Source of the DNA: CAJXNP01 sp050305935
GTDB taxonomy: Bacteria > Bacteroidota > Bacteroidia > Cytophagales > Cyclobacteriaceae
Assembly: GCA_050305935.1 (NCBI GenBank)
Contig: JBNLGG010000015.1
Coordinates: forward strand, 9,102-73,101
Direction: 5' to 3'
Length of the DNA: 64,000 nt
This document shows positions 17,105-25,543 of the stretch, piece after piece; position 1 is the first letter of the stretch; each line of letters begins with the position of its first letter. The position numbers were made by a program, and so were the translations under genes. The notes under the pieces were generated by a model, which was not told where the DNA came from, did no database searches, and saw only the letters and a list, made by a program, of their open reading frames with translations.

Positions 17105-18130
17105 CTATCTCACAGAATACTCCTTCACAGTATCAATAAAACACTTCACCTTTTCGGGTTCGATATCCGGGTAGACTCCATGGCCCAGGTTGGCGATATG
17201 CTTATCTTTTCCAAAAGCATCGATCATCGATTTGGTTTCTATTTCGACCGTTTTATAATCCCCATAAAGCACCGCCGGGTCAAGATTTCCCTGTAGCACT
17301 TTATCGGGAATAAGTTGCCTGGTTTCCTTGATGTTCATGTTCCAATCTAAGCCAACTACTTTGCAGTTGGTTTCGCCTATCGCCCTTCTGGATGAAATGG
17401 CTCCTTTGGCAAATACCGTCACAGGTACGTCGTCAATCGCATCACATATTTGTGAAATGTATTTTAAAGAAAAAGCTTCATACTGGCTTTCAGGCAATAT
17501 TCCCGCCCATGAGTCAAATAGCTGAACGAGATCTGCACCGGCCTTAATTTGATTTTTCAAATAATTGATCGTGCTATCGGTAATCATTTGAAGTAATTGG
17601 TGTGCCAGTCCAGGTTGGACATACAGCATCTTGCGGGCTTCGGAGAATGTTTTGCTACCCTTACCTTCTACCATGTAGCAGAAAATCGTCCAGGGCGCTC
17701 CTGCAAATCCTATTAATGGCACTCGCTCATTTAATTCCTTTTTAGTGACTTTTATGGCTTCTGTCACATATCCCAGGCTGTCATCATCAGAAATTTTTAA
17801 TTTGGCGAGATCTTGTTCGGTTTTAATGGTTGTGGGGAAAAATGGCCCCTTTTTCTCCACCATTTCGTAGGGCAATCCCATGGCTTCTGGTATCACCAGG
17901 ATGTCAGAAAAGATGATTGCAGCGTCAACGCCAAGAATATCAACCGGTTGGATAGTTACTTCGGCGGCGCGTTCCGGAGTTTTGACCAATTCAATGAACC
18001 CCGAAAGCCTTCCTCGCACCTCTCTGTACTCCTTTAAAATCCTGCCCGCTTGTCGCATCACCCATACGGGCGTTCTTTCTGTTTTTTCCCCACGTGCAGT
18101 ACGTAGCAATAAATCGTTTTTCAAAGCCAT
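17105..18130 (-). CDS. hemE: Uroporphyrinogen decarboxylase
   Basis: Decarboxylates uroporphyrinogen III to coproporphyrinogen III in heme synthesis. The product has 341 residues. Family signatures are TPVWVMRQAGR (signature 1), the IIFSDILVIPEAMGL segment with the catalytic Asp, GFAGAPWTIFCYMVEG (signature 2 region), and a conserved C-terminal GHGVYPDIEPE. The frame extends to 18157, but ATG at 18130 (ALKNDLLLRTARGE) fits the family start and leaves a TATATTTG promoter 16-23 bp upstream. It is divergent from ridA. Confidence 0.96.
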   Translation of the reverse strand: MALKNDLLLRTARGEKTERTPVWVMRQAGRILKEYREVRGRLSGFIELVKTPERAAEVTIQPVDILGVDAAIIFSDILVIPEAMGLPYEMVEKKGPFFPTTIKTEQDLAKLKISDDDSLGYVTEAIKVTKKELNERVPLIGFAGAPWTIFCYMVEGKGSKTFSEARKMLYVQPGLAHQLLQMITDSTINYLKNQIKAGADLVQLFDSWAGILPESQYEAFSLKYISQICDAIDDVPVTVFAKGAISSRRAIGETNCKVVGLDWNMNIKETRQLIPDKVLQGNLDPAVLYGDYKTVEIETKSMIDAFGKDKHIANLGHGVYPDIEPEKVKCFIDTVKEYSVR

Positions 18131-18153
18131 GCCAAAAAATTTTGGCAAATATA
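18131..18153 (-). promoter_or_regulatory. hemE promoter and leader palindrome
   Basis: On the minus strand TATATTTG (18146-18153) matches the -7 consensus, with CTG, one base off TTG, 19 bp upstream. Between it and the start codon lies a perfect palindrome, GCCAAAA-AA-TTTTGGC (18131-18146), which directly abuts the ATG. It could be an operator or a leader hairpin that controls hemE. Confidence 0.45.
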
Positions 18154-18217
18154 CCATTCCTGAATTGCTTAGCAGGAAATCCGGAGAATTTCTTCCATGA
18201 TTTGCTTTTAGAATATC

Positions 18218-18225
18218 TATATTTG
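18218..18225 (+). promoter_or_regulatory. -7 promoter element for ridA
   Basis: TATATTTG, full TAnnTTTG match, 21 bp before the ridA ATG at 18247. This supports that start over the longer frame beginning at 18094. No TTG lies at 19 bp. Confidence 0.45.
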
Positions 18226-18246
18226 GTCAAACAGATTAGATCAAAA

Positions 18247-18621
18247 ATGAAGGAAATTATTCTCACGAAAAACGCTCCCGCACCTATCGGTCCATATAAC
18301 CAGGCGGTATTAGCAGGCAATACATTGTATGTTTCAGGTCAGATCGCCCTGGATGCAGAAGGAAACCTGGTAGAAGGAGATATTCAAACAGAAACCGATC
18401 AGGTGATGAAGAATATTGGCGAAATACTGAAGGCTGCCGGGATGAATTATTCCAACATTGTCAAGTGCTCTATTTTCATTCGTGATATGACACAATTTTC
18501 AAATATCAACGCCACGTACGGAAACTACTTTTCAGAAAAAGAGCCGGCGCGTGAAACGGTGGAGGTTTGTCGTTTACCGAAAGACGTGAATGTGGAGATA
18601 TCCTGTATCGCAGTTAAATAG
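18247..18621 (+). CDS. ridA: RidA family enamine/imine deaminase
   Basis: RidA hydrolyses reactive 2-aminoacrylate and other enamines from PLP enzymes. The 124-residue product has NAPAPIGPYNQAV at the N-terminus, LYVSGQIALDAEGNLV, FIRDMTQFSNINATYGNYF and the C-terminal ARETVEVCRLPKDVNVEISCIAVK (in pieces), including the conserved arginine near residue 103 that binds the carboxylate. The start at 18247 fits the family and the promoter. It is followed without any gap by the next gene. Confidence 0.95.
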   Translation: MKEIILTKNAPAPIGPYNQAVLAGNTLYVSGQIALDAEGNLVEGDIQTETDQVMKNIGEILKAAGMNYSNIVKCSIFIRDMTQFSNINATYGNYFSEKEPARETVEVCRLPKDVNVEISCIAVK

Positions 18622-19080
18622 ATGTTTTTTCCCGTCAAATCAGAGACGTTTGCCTCACCACTTTCCAGTTCTGAGGTGGAACAGCGGATGGTAAATGATA
18701 TCAATCATCAGGATGAATCAAGAAAAAATTGGTTTAAGGGAGAAATTTCAGATGGATGTTTTAACATTTCTTTGATTCTTAAAAGACCAAATAACTTTAC
18801 TCCCCTAATTTCCGGATTGATTGAGAAAGATGCGGATGGAAAATCCCTGATTATTGTAAAATATGAGCTCTTCCCGTCAACGAAAAGATTTCTCCTTTTC
18901 TGGACTATACTGACTTTATTGTTGACACTATTTTTTGCAATTCCCTATCAGGCTTATTTATATGGGGCTATCACTTTTTCTGCAGGGTTGGTGAACTATA
19001 TTATTACCAAAGAGAATTTTAAGATCCAGATCCGAAAAAGCAGGAGGGCGCTGCTCAAGGTGGTTGGGGCTACAGAATAA
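18622..19080 (+). CDS. Hypothetical protein with two membrane helices
   Basis: A 152-residue protein of unknown family. It has a polar N-terminal half (about 1-88), two adjacent hydrophobic segments (about 89-128: FLLFWTILTLLLTLFFAIPY and a second helix), and a basic C-terminal tail (IQIRKSRRALLKVV). The ATG directly abuts the ridA stop codon (TAG-ATG), suggesting translational coupling. No catalytic motif was seen. The topology suggests a membrane-anchored cytosolic domain. The next gene starts 56 bp downstream. Confidence 0.6.
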   Translation: MFFPVKSETFASPLSSSEVEQRMVNDINHQDESRKNWFKGEISDGCFNISLILKRPNNFTPLISGLIEKDADGKSLIIVKYELFPSTKRFLLFWTILTLLLTLFFAIPYQAYLYGAITFSAGLVNYIITKENFKIQIRKSRRALLKVVGATE

Positions 19081-19136
19081 TCATTTTCTTTAATTCGCTG
19101 ATTATCATTAAATTACAATTATTATAATTTAATATA

Positions 19137-20249
19137 TTGAGAGAAATCATCATTATTGGCGGGGGATTGGCAGGTCTGGTTTCATCCATTTTACTAAAAA
19201 GGCAGGGAAGGGATGTCGTTCTAATTGAGAAAAAGACATACCCATTTCACCGCGTCTGTGGGGAATACGTTTCCAACGAAGTCAAAAATTTTCTTACTGT
19301 CAATCGCCTCATGCCTGCCATTGCCTGTGCAAACATTGATACATTTGGATTATCAAGCACAGACGGGAATATCGCGTATGAAAAACTGGACTTAGGAGGT
19401 TTTGGGATCAGCCGGTATTTTTTTGATCATTTTTTATATCAATCCGCTATTTCAGAAGGTGTAGAATGTATCACTGGAGAAAGTGTTGATAAAATAGTAT
19501 TTGATAAAGCTTCCTTTCAAATAAAACTTCATGGGGGGATTGAATTAACATCGCAAATAGTAATTGGAGCATTTGGCAAACGTTCAAATCTGGATCAACA
19601 ACTAAACAGAGCATTTTTTTTCAGAAGATCCCCATACATTGGTATAAAATACCATATCAAATCCGATCATCCGTCAAATGTCGTTGCGTTGCACAATTTT
19701 GAAGGAGGCTACTGTGGGATAAATGGCATAGAGGATGGCAAAACCAATCTTTGTTATCTGAGCAAAAGGGAAAACCTGAAAAAATACGGAAGCATCCAAA
19801 AGATGGAAGAAGAGATCCTTTTTAAAAACCCGCAGATAGAACAGCTATTTGAAAAATCCGAATTCTTTTTTGATTCTCCCGAGGTAATCAATGAGATTTC
19901 TTTTGAAACGAAGAAACCAGTAGAACAACATATTCTCATGTGTGGAGATGCCGCTGGTATGATCACGCCCTTATGTGGCAATGGTATGGCGATGGCCATA
20001 CACTCGGCTAAGATTTTATGCGAGCATATTCAACATTATTTTACCAACGGAAAGACGGATCGTTCGCAGCTCGAAAAAGGATATGCAAAGGACTGGGCAT
20101 CCCAGTTTCAATTTCGTTTGTGGTATGGAAGGCAAGTCCAAAGGCTTTTTGGAAATAAAAACCTGTCAAAATTTTCCATCAAGTTGATTAATAATGTACG
20201 ACCGCTGAGTCGTCTGATGATAAAAGCCTCACATGGTAAGTCATTTTAG
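19137..20249 (+). CDS. FAD-dependent oxidoreductase of the type III PKS locus
   Basis: A 370-residue flavoprotein of the geranylgeranyl-reductase / aromatic hydroxylase-like group. It has an N-terminal Rossmann motif IIGGGLAGLVSS, a VCGEYVSNEV active-site loop common in this group, and the second FAD motif CGDAAGMITPLCGNGMAMAI. It probably hydroxylates or reduces the polyketide or prenyl product made by its neighbours. A comparable FAD hydroxylase (SrsC) acts with a type III PKS and methyltransferase in Streptomyces. The start is TTG at 19137, with no in-frame ATG close by. It is convergent with the UbiA gene (4-bp stop overlap). Confidence 0.85.
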   Translation: MREIIIIGGGLAGLVSSILLKRQGRDVVLIEKKTYPFHRVCGEYVSNEVKNFLTVNRLMPAIACANIDTFGLSSTDGNIAYEKLDLGGFGISRYFFDHFLYQSAISEGVECITGESVDKIVFDKASFQIKLHGGIELTSQIVIGAFGKRSNLDQQLNRAFFFRRSPYIGIKYHIKSDHPSNVVALHNFEGGYCGINGIEDGKTNLCYLSKRENLKKYGSIQKMEEEILFKNPQIEQLFEKSEFFFDSPEVINEISFETKKPVEQHILMCGDAAGMITPLCGNGMAMAIHSAKILCEHIQHYFTNGKTDRSQLEKGYAKDWASQFQFRLWYGRQVQRLFGNKNLSKFSIKLINNVRPLSRLMIKASHGKSF

Positions 20250-21115
20250 TTTCCTATTACAAGCAAATAGAGGAAGAAGAAGTTGAGAAAAAATGCGGAT
20301 ATAAAATTAAGCTTCATCGTGTGTGAAAAATCAGCTTTTGATGAATCCTTTAATACCTTGATAAACCAATAGTTAAAATAAGTCAATACCGGAACCATAC
20401 ATCCTAAAAAGATCCACGCGATTAAAATGGAATAATTGCTAGTGAAATACCACCAGAAAAATCCGACAGCGATGGCAAAAGTTATGGCCGTGAAAATAAA
20501 CGTCCCGTTGATCCCTAGTTTGTAACTCAGAGTGATGTCACCCCTCTTTGCATCTTCTTCGTGTTGATAAATTTGGGTCATGGGATACGATCCCCAAAGA
20601 ATAGCGGAAGACAATAGCGCTGGAATGATAACAGCTGAATTTAAGAATTCACCCATTCCACTATTATTAAGACCAATATAAGCCATGATGAAAGTAAAAG
20701 CTCCCTGAAAGCTCCCTGCAACCAGCCAGCTAATGATAGGATATTTTTTTAATCGTACATTTGGATGGCTGTAAGCCTTGGAGACCAAGCCATATACCAA
20801 CAATAACAAAGCTAACTCCCAGTTTATTATTAGGCCGAGTAAAATCGCTATGGCATCAAATACCAGGGAAGTAAAATACAGTTCTCTTTTGACTTTAGGA
20901 GGATTTTTTAATCCTCCAATGCTTTTTTCATCCTTATCAAAGTAGCTATTATAACCGTTACTTGCGGGATACAGGAATACATGCAAGACTGTAAAAACAA
21001 TAATTAATCTCCATGGATTTAGGTTTGGGGAGGTAGCGGCAGCAAATAGAAAAACCGGAGCTAAAAAAAAGGAGAAAGGGATTCGTAAATGTAGCCACGT
21101 TGACCGACTGAGCAT
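20246..21115 (-). CDS. UbiA-family prenyltransferase
   Basis: A 289-residue integral membrane protein with eight or nine helices. It has two aspartate-rich motifs of the UbiA family: NSYFDKDEKSIGG (about 55-67) and YQHEEDAKRGD (about 187-197). These bind the prenyl diphosphate through Mg2+. UbiA proteins transfer an isoprenoid to an aromatic ring, as in ubiquinone, menaquinone and meroterpenoid synthesis. Its place between a type III PKS and a flavoprotein suggests that the acceptor is a polyketide-derived phenol, not a standard quinone precursor. It is divergent from the PKS gene with 52 bp between starts. Confidence 0.88.
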   Translation of the reverse strand: MLSRSTWLHLRIPFSFFLAPVFLFAAATSPNLNPWRLIIVFTVLHVFLYPASNGYNSYFDKDEKSIGGLKNPPKVKRELYFTSLVFDAIAILLGLIINWELALLLLVYGLVSKAYSHPNVRLKKYPIISWLVAGSFQGAFTFIMAYIGLNNSGMGEFLNSAVIIPALLSSAILWGSYPMTQIYQHEEDAKRGDITLSYKLGINGTFIFTAITFAIAVGFFWWYFTSNYSILIAWIFLGCMVPVLTYFNYWFIKVLKDSSKADFSHTMKLNFISAFFLNFFFLYLLVIGN

Positions 21116-21167
21116 GAAAGGAACATTTTAATATTCAATATATTTATTTTTACTATACTTCGAATAC

Positions 21168-22259
21168 ATGAGCGCATATATAACATCGATTGGCACAGCC
21201 AATCCACCATATAAAATTGACCAAAAACAAATCCTGAAATTTATGGTGAAGGCTCATGATTTGGATAAGGAAGAACAGAGAAAATTAGAAGTGTTATACC
21301 GTGCCTCCGGTATACAGTACCGATATACGACGATTGAGGATTATGAAAATTTGGGAGCGTCGTCTTTTTTTCCGGATACGGAGAATTTTCACCCTTTCCC
21401 GACTACACGCAAAAGGAATGAATGGTTTAAAAGGGAGGCATTGATATTAAGCGAACAATCCATTCTGAATTGTTTAAGGGATAAACTATCTACTTCTGAA
21501 ATCACGCATTTAATTACCGTAAGCTGCACGGGAATGTATGCGCCAGGGTTGGATATTGAGCTAGTGGAAAAGCTCAAACTTCCAACGAATGTAGAAAGAA
21601 CCGCAATAAATTTTATGGGATGTTATGCGGCATTTAATGCAATCAAAGTAGCCAATTACATTTGTCAAACCCGGTCGGCAAATGTGCTTGTGGTGTGTAC
21701 GGAGTTATGCAGTATTCATTTTCAGAAGGAAAAGAACGAAGATAATTTATTGGCAAATGCATTGTTCGGGGATGGGTCGGCGACATTATTAATTCAATCA
21801 GATCCTTTAAAAGGAATAAATTTTCGCTTGGATGATTTTAGGAGTGAATTAATGCAAGAAGGAAAGAATGACATGGCGTGGAATATTGGAGATACAGGTT
21901 TTGAAATGAAATTGTCAGCATATGTCCCCACTATTTTAGAATCCGGAATAAAGCCAATTTTAAAATCAATGTTACCGATAAATCACGAAGGGAAGTTCGA
22001 TTTTTACGCCATCCATCCGGGAGGGCGGAAAATCCTTGAAGTGGTAGAAAGTGTGTTGTCAATTACGAAGGAACAAAACAGGTATTCCCATGAAATACTG
22101 AAAAATTTTGGAAATATGTCTTCCCCTACCATTGCATTTATACTGAAACGAATTATGAATACCCTAGCAGTGTCAGATCATGGTAAGGATCTTTTGGCAA
22201 TTGCCTTTGGACCGGGACTCACAATTGAAAAAATGCAGGCAAAGGTCATTGTGCGATGA
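21168..22259 (+). CDS. Type III polyketide synthase
   Basis: A 363-residue homodimeric-type chalcone/stilbene-synthase-like enzyme. The thiolase-fold catalytic triad is visible: Cys in INFMGCYAAFNAIK, His in YAIHPGGRKILE and Asn in NFGNMSSPTIAFIL. The TVSCTGMYAPGLDIELVEKL stretch is also typical. Such enzymes extend an acyl-CoA starter with malonyl-CoA to give alkylresorcinols, alkylpyrones or small aromatic polyketides. The starter cannot be read from sequence. The stop overlaps the methyltransferase start (ATGA), so the two are coupled. Confidence 0.93.
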   Translation: MSAYITSIGTANPPYKIDQKQILKFMVKAHDLDKEEQRKLEVLYRASGIQYRYTTIEDYENLGASSFFPDTENFHPFPTTRKRNEWFKREALILSEQSILNCLRDKLSTSEITHLITVSCTGMYAPGLDIELVEKLKLPTNVERTAINFMGCYAAFNAIKVANYICQTRSANVLVVCTELCSIHFQKEKNEDNLLANALFGDGSATLLIQSDPLKGINFRLDDFRSELMQEGKNDMAWNIGDTGFEMKLSAYVPTILESGIKPILKSMLPINHEGKFDFYAIHPGGRKILEVVESVLSITKEQNRYSHEILKNFGNMSSPTIAFILKRIMNTLAVSDHGKDLLAIAFGPGLTIEKMQAKVIVR

Positions 22260-22963
22260 GTATAGATTTTAAGGAGCGATCTGAGGAATCAGAAGTAATG
22301 GATGATTTTACCATTGGTGGCGAGATTATACATCAAACACTCCGTGAAATAGCCACTGTCAATCGATGGCTTGGCGGAAATCGAATAACTTTAAATGCCA
22401 TAAAGCACTTTTTAAAAAAGAAGAATGAAAAACCATTGACCATTCTGGATATTGGCTGTGGAGGCGGCGAGATGTTACAGTTAATTGCAAAATTGGCACG
22501 AAGGTGGAATAGAGAAGTCAAACTTATTGGCATCGATGCAAACCCACATGTCATTGACTTCGCCAGGGAGAATAGCATCGATTATCCCGAAATTCAATTT
22601 ACGACGATGGATGTTTTATCGCCATCATTTAAAGAAATGGAATGTGATATCCTGTTAGCGACGCTATTTATACACCACTTTACTACGCAGCAGTTGACCT
22701 CACTTTTTAAATCGTTTATTCAACAAACACATCAGGCCATCGTCATCAATGATTTACATCGACATTGGTTCGCTTATCATTCCATAGCTTGGATTACCAA
22801 GATTTTATCAAGATCTGATATGGTGCGGAATGACGCCCGATTGTCTGTGTTACGGGCATTTTCAAGAAAAGAAATGGAGGCCATCTGCAATGAAGCGGAT
22901 ATCAAGTATTTTTCGATTAGGTGGAAATGGGCATTTAGGTGGGAGCTTATTGTACATAAATGA
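22256..22963 (+). CDS. Class I SAM-dependent methyltransferase of the PKS locus
   Basis: A 235-residue methyltransferase with a Rossmann SAM motif LDIGCGGGEMLQL (motif I), IGIDANPHVIDFA (acidic loop) and MDVLSPSF. The N-terminal SEVMDDFTIGGEIIHQTLREIATVNRWLGG matches methyltransferases that accompany type III PKSs in Bacteroidota. It probably O- or C-methylates the phenolic product. The ATG overlaps the PKS stop by 4 bp. The gene is followed after 87 bp by the GMC subunit-3 gene. Confidence 0.88.
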   Translation: MSIDFKERSEESEVMDDFTIGGEIIHQTLREIATVNRWLGGNRITLNAIKHFLKKKNEKPLTILDIGCGGGEMLQLIAKLARRWNREVKLIGIDANPHVIDFARENSIDYPEIQFTTMDVLSPSFKEMECDILLATLFIHHFTTQQLTSLFKSFIQQTHQAIVINDLHRHWFAYHSIAWITKILSRSDMVRNDARLSVLRAFSRKEMEAICNEADIKYFSIRWKWAFRWELIVHK

Positions 22964-23050
22964 AAAGGAATTCATTTCCATTCCAAGTTGTTATCAAATC
23001 ATACCTGATTTTTTGAAAGGATTGAATAATTTCAAAGTAAACAAATCGAC

Positions 23051-23602
23051 ATGAAGAGAAGAGAAGTCTTGCAGTCCATGGGATTAGCATCCGCTCATTT
23101 TTTGTTCCCGACCGTATTAACTGGGTTTTTGACGCGATGTACCCAAAAAGAAAAAGAAGTTTACTTGCCACTATTCTTTACAAATGAAGAATACGAAGGA
23201 GTTGCGAGGATCATTGATGTGATCCTGCCGACTACAAGCACTAAGGCGGCATCCGAAGTAGAAACACAAGCATTTCTGGACGAAATATTTGCCAAATGCT
23301 TCAATGAAGATCAGCAAAAAGTGATGAAAGAGGGGTTGGAAAAACTTATCCCTGAATTTGAGTCTACAGATGATAAATTCACTTTTTTGGAGGAAGTGGA
23401 TCAAAAAGCATTTTCCGGTGACGAGGCGTATGGATTTTTCATGAGCTTAAAGCAATATACGCTGGTTGGGTTTTTTACCTCCCAGGAGGGTGAGACAAAA
23501 GCAAGTAACTATGTCAAAATACCTGGAGACTACAAGGGAGAAATTCCTTTGGAATCAACTACGCTCAATTATGGTGAAACCGGCTTAAAGTATTATTTAT
23601 AA
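23051..23602 (+). CDS. Gluconate 2-dehydrogenase subunit 3 family protein
   Basis: A 183-residue small subunit that accompanies GMC flavoprotein dehydrogenases. The N-terminus KRREVLQSMGLASA has the twin-arginine and phosphate-free pattern of a Tat signal followed by a hydrophobic stretch and a possible lipobox (FLTRC, Cys28), so it is exported, perhaps as a lipoprotein. The body contains the family's IDVILPTTSTKAASEV and KQYTLVGFFTSQEG segments. It is 1 bp ahead of the GMC oxidoreductase gene, so they form a complex in the periplasm or at the outer face of the inner membrane. Confidence 0.88.
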   Translation: MKRREVLQSMGLASAHFLFPTVLTGFLTRCTQKEKEVYLPLFFTNEEYEGVARIIDVILPTTSTKAASEVETQAFLDEIFAKCFNEDQQKVMKEGLEKLIPEFESTDDKFTFLEEVDQKAFSGDEAYGFFMSLKQYTLVGFFTSQEGETKASNYVKIPGDYKGEIPLESTTLNYGETGLKYYL

Positions 23603-23603
23603 G

Positions 23604-25400
23604 ATGATGCAGGAATACAATATACTCGGAAAAGGTACCCAGGGAAATACCTACGATGCCATTGTAATTGGGTCAGGAATGTCCGGTGGTATAGCCGCGA
23701 AAGAACTTACACAAAAGGGACTGAAAACACTTGTCCTGGAAAGAGGACGGATGGTGGAGCATGTAAAAGATTACCCTACAGCTTTAACCGATCCCTGGGA
23801 CATGCCTATGCGCAATATGGTAAGCGAGGAGGAAAAGAAGGACTACGAAATTCAAAAAACATTATACCTGTTTGGACAGGACTGCAAGCATTTTTTGGTA
23901 AAGGATAGTGAAAGCCCCTATCACCAGACAAAACCTTTTGTCTGGTACAGGGGATATCATATGGGAGGACGGTCGCTTCTTTGGGCAAAGCATGCCTGGC
24001 GATTAAGCGAATATGATTTTGAGGCCAATGCCCGTGATGGAATTGCCATAGACTGGCCAATTCGTTACAAGGACATAGCGCCCTGGTATGATTACATCGA
24101 ATCATATATTGGCGTAAGTGGAAATAACGACGGTATTCCGCAGCTACCGGACGGAAAAATGCTACCTCCTTTTGAAATGAATGCCATAGAGAAACATCTG
24201 CAAAAAAGAATAAAAGAAGAATTTGCAGAAAGGGATCTCATCATAAGCCGTATGGCGATTTTGACCCAGGATCATAATGGCAGGCAAAAATGTAAAAACA
24301 GAAATTTGTGTCATAGAGGTTGCGTTTTCGGGGCTTATTATTCCAGTAATTCTGCATCACTGCCTGATGCTGCCAGGACTGGCAATCTTACCATGCGGCC
24401 CTACTCAATCGTTGAGAAATTGATTTACGATAAAGAGACAAGAAAATTAAAAGGAGTACAGGTCATCGATTCGGAAACAGGCGAAAGTCATGAATATTTT
24501 GCGAGAGTCGTTTTCTTAAATGCCTCTACATTAGGGAGCGCACAGATTTTATTACAGTCTGCGACTGATGAATTTCCCGATGGACTGGCTAATTCAAGTG
24601 GTGTGCTTGGTCATTATTTAATGGACCATCATGCGGCCGTGGGAGCNNNNNNNNNNGAATTTCCCGATGGACTGGCTAATTCAAGTGGTGTGCTTGGTCA
24701 TTATTTAATGGACCATCATGCGGCCGTGGGAGCCACTGGAACCTATACTGGTTTAAAGGATTCATTCTATTATGGGCAACGACCAGCTAGTGTATACATC
24801 CCGAGGTTTAGAAATGTTGAGAAAAATGATCAGGATTATTTGCGCGGGTACACCTTTGAAAACTACACCCGAAGAACAAACTGGACGAGAGGATTTTATC
24901 AGCCTGGTATTGGTGTTGATTGGAAAGAAACTTTAACGAAACCAGGCGACTGGTCGATCTATTTTGAAGCCTATGGAGAGACACTGCCAAAATTTGAAAA
25001 TAAAGTCTCTTTGCATCCAGAAAAGAAAGATAAATGGGGCCTTCCACAACTGGATATAGACATTGCTTACGGGGAAAATGAATTAAAAATGCGTAAGGAC
25101 ATGCAGGCTACGTCAATAGAAATGTTGGAGGCTTCTGGGGTGGAGGATGTAAATGGATTTGACTATCTACCGGCTCCAGGGCATGTAATCCATGAAATGG
25201 GCACGGCAAGAATGGGAAATGATCCAAAAACATCTGTTTTAAATAAATGGAATCAGGCCCATGATATTAGAAACCTGTTTGTGACTGATGGGTCTTTTAT
25301 GGTTTCTTCACCACCTCAAAACCCGTCACTTACCTATATGGCAATGACAGCACGAGCGGCAGATTATGCTGCGAAGCAAATGGAAAAAGGGGAGTTGTAA
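23604..25400 (+). CDS. GMC-family oxidoreductase (assembly gap inside)
   Basis: FAD-dependent alcohol or sugar dehydrogenase. It has a Rossmann motif IVIGSGMSGGIAAKEL at the N-terminus, and conserved GMC C-terminal residues in HVIHEMGTARMG (catalytic His) and NPSLTYMAMTARAADY (Asn). A 10-N gap (24647-24656) sits inside, flanked by a 77-bp identical repeat. Repeat plus gap is 87 bp (29 codons), so the frame is kept only by luck, and the apparent 598 residues are probably about 569. With its subunit-3 partner it likely oxidises a sugar or polyol and passes electrons to a cytochrome. The substrate is unknown. Confidence 0.88.
   Translation: MMQEYNILGKGTQGNTYDAIVIGSGMSGGIAAKELTQKGLKTLVLERGRMVEHVKDYPTALTDPWDMPMRNMVSEEEKKDYEIQKTLYLFGQDCKHFLVKDSESPYHQTKPFVWYRGYHMGGRSLLWAKHAWRLSEYDFEANARDGIAIDWPIRYKDIAPWYDYIESYIGVSGNNDGIPQLPDGKMLPPFEMNAIEKHLQKRIKEEFAERDLIISRMAILTQDHNGRQKCKNRNLCHRGCVFGAYYSSNSASLPDAARTGNLTMRPYSIVEKLIYDKETRKLKGVQVIDSETGESHEYFARVVFLNASTLGSAQILLQSATDEFPDGLANSSGVLGHYLMDHHAAVGXXXXEFPDGLANSSGVLGHYLMDHHAAVGATGTYTGLKDSFYYGQRPASVYIPRFRNVEKNDQDYLRGYTFENYTRRTNWTRGFYQPGIGVDWKETLTKPGDWSIYFEAYGETLPKFENKVSLHPEKKDKWGLPQLDIDIAYGENELKMRKDMQATSIEMLEASGVEDVNGFDYLPAPGHVIHEMGTARMGNDPKTSVLNKWNQAHDIRNLFVTDGSFMVSSPPQNPSLTYMAMTARAADYAAKQMEKGEL
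24570..24733. other. Scaffold join: 77-bp overlap and 10 Ns
   Basis: 24570-24646 is identical to 24657-24733, with ten Ns between. The repeat runs exactly to the edges of the Ns, as expected for two contig ends that overlap by 77 bases but were not merged. 77 is a usual largest k-mer in de Bruijn assemblers. It is therefore an assembly artefact, not a tandem duplication. Confidence 0.9.
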
Positions 25401-25426
25401 TTTTTTTCGGTTCTTGGTCATATTGA

Positions 25427-25543
25427 ATTCCTATCTGTTCGGCAGACGAGTATTTTAGGATTTCACGCGATGAAGAAGTTATCGAGGGATTTGAAATAAT
25501 ATTTGGAAATGATGCCCGATGCTATGGAAACGTTGTTATCTAA
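25427..25543 (+). other. Short open stretch, possible relic
   Basis: The 139-bp gap after the GMC gene holds a 38-codon plus-strand stretch open from 25427 to a stop at 25541-25543. It has protein-like composition (RDEEVIEGFEIIFGND) but no start codon. It may be the remnant of a lost gene; no family was recognised. Confidence 0.15.

Noticed and set aside
24570..24733. In-frame tandem duplication inside the GMC oxidoreductase
   Set aside because: The identity ends exactly at the N run and equals 77 bases, so it is a contig-end overlap and not biology.
23051..25400. The GMC pair as a member of the type III PKS pathway
   Set aside because: It is co-directional and near, but the signal peptide on the small subunit puts it in the periplasm, and GMC with subunit 3 is widespread in Bacteroidota without a PKS.
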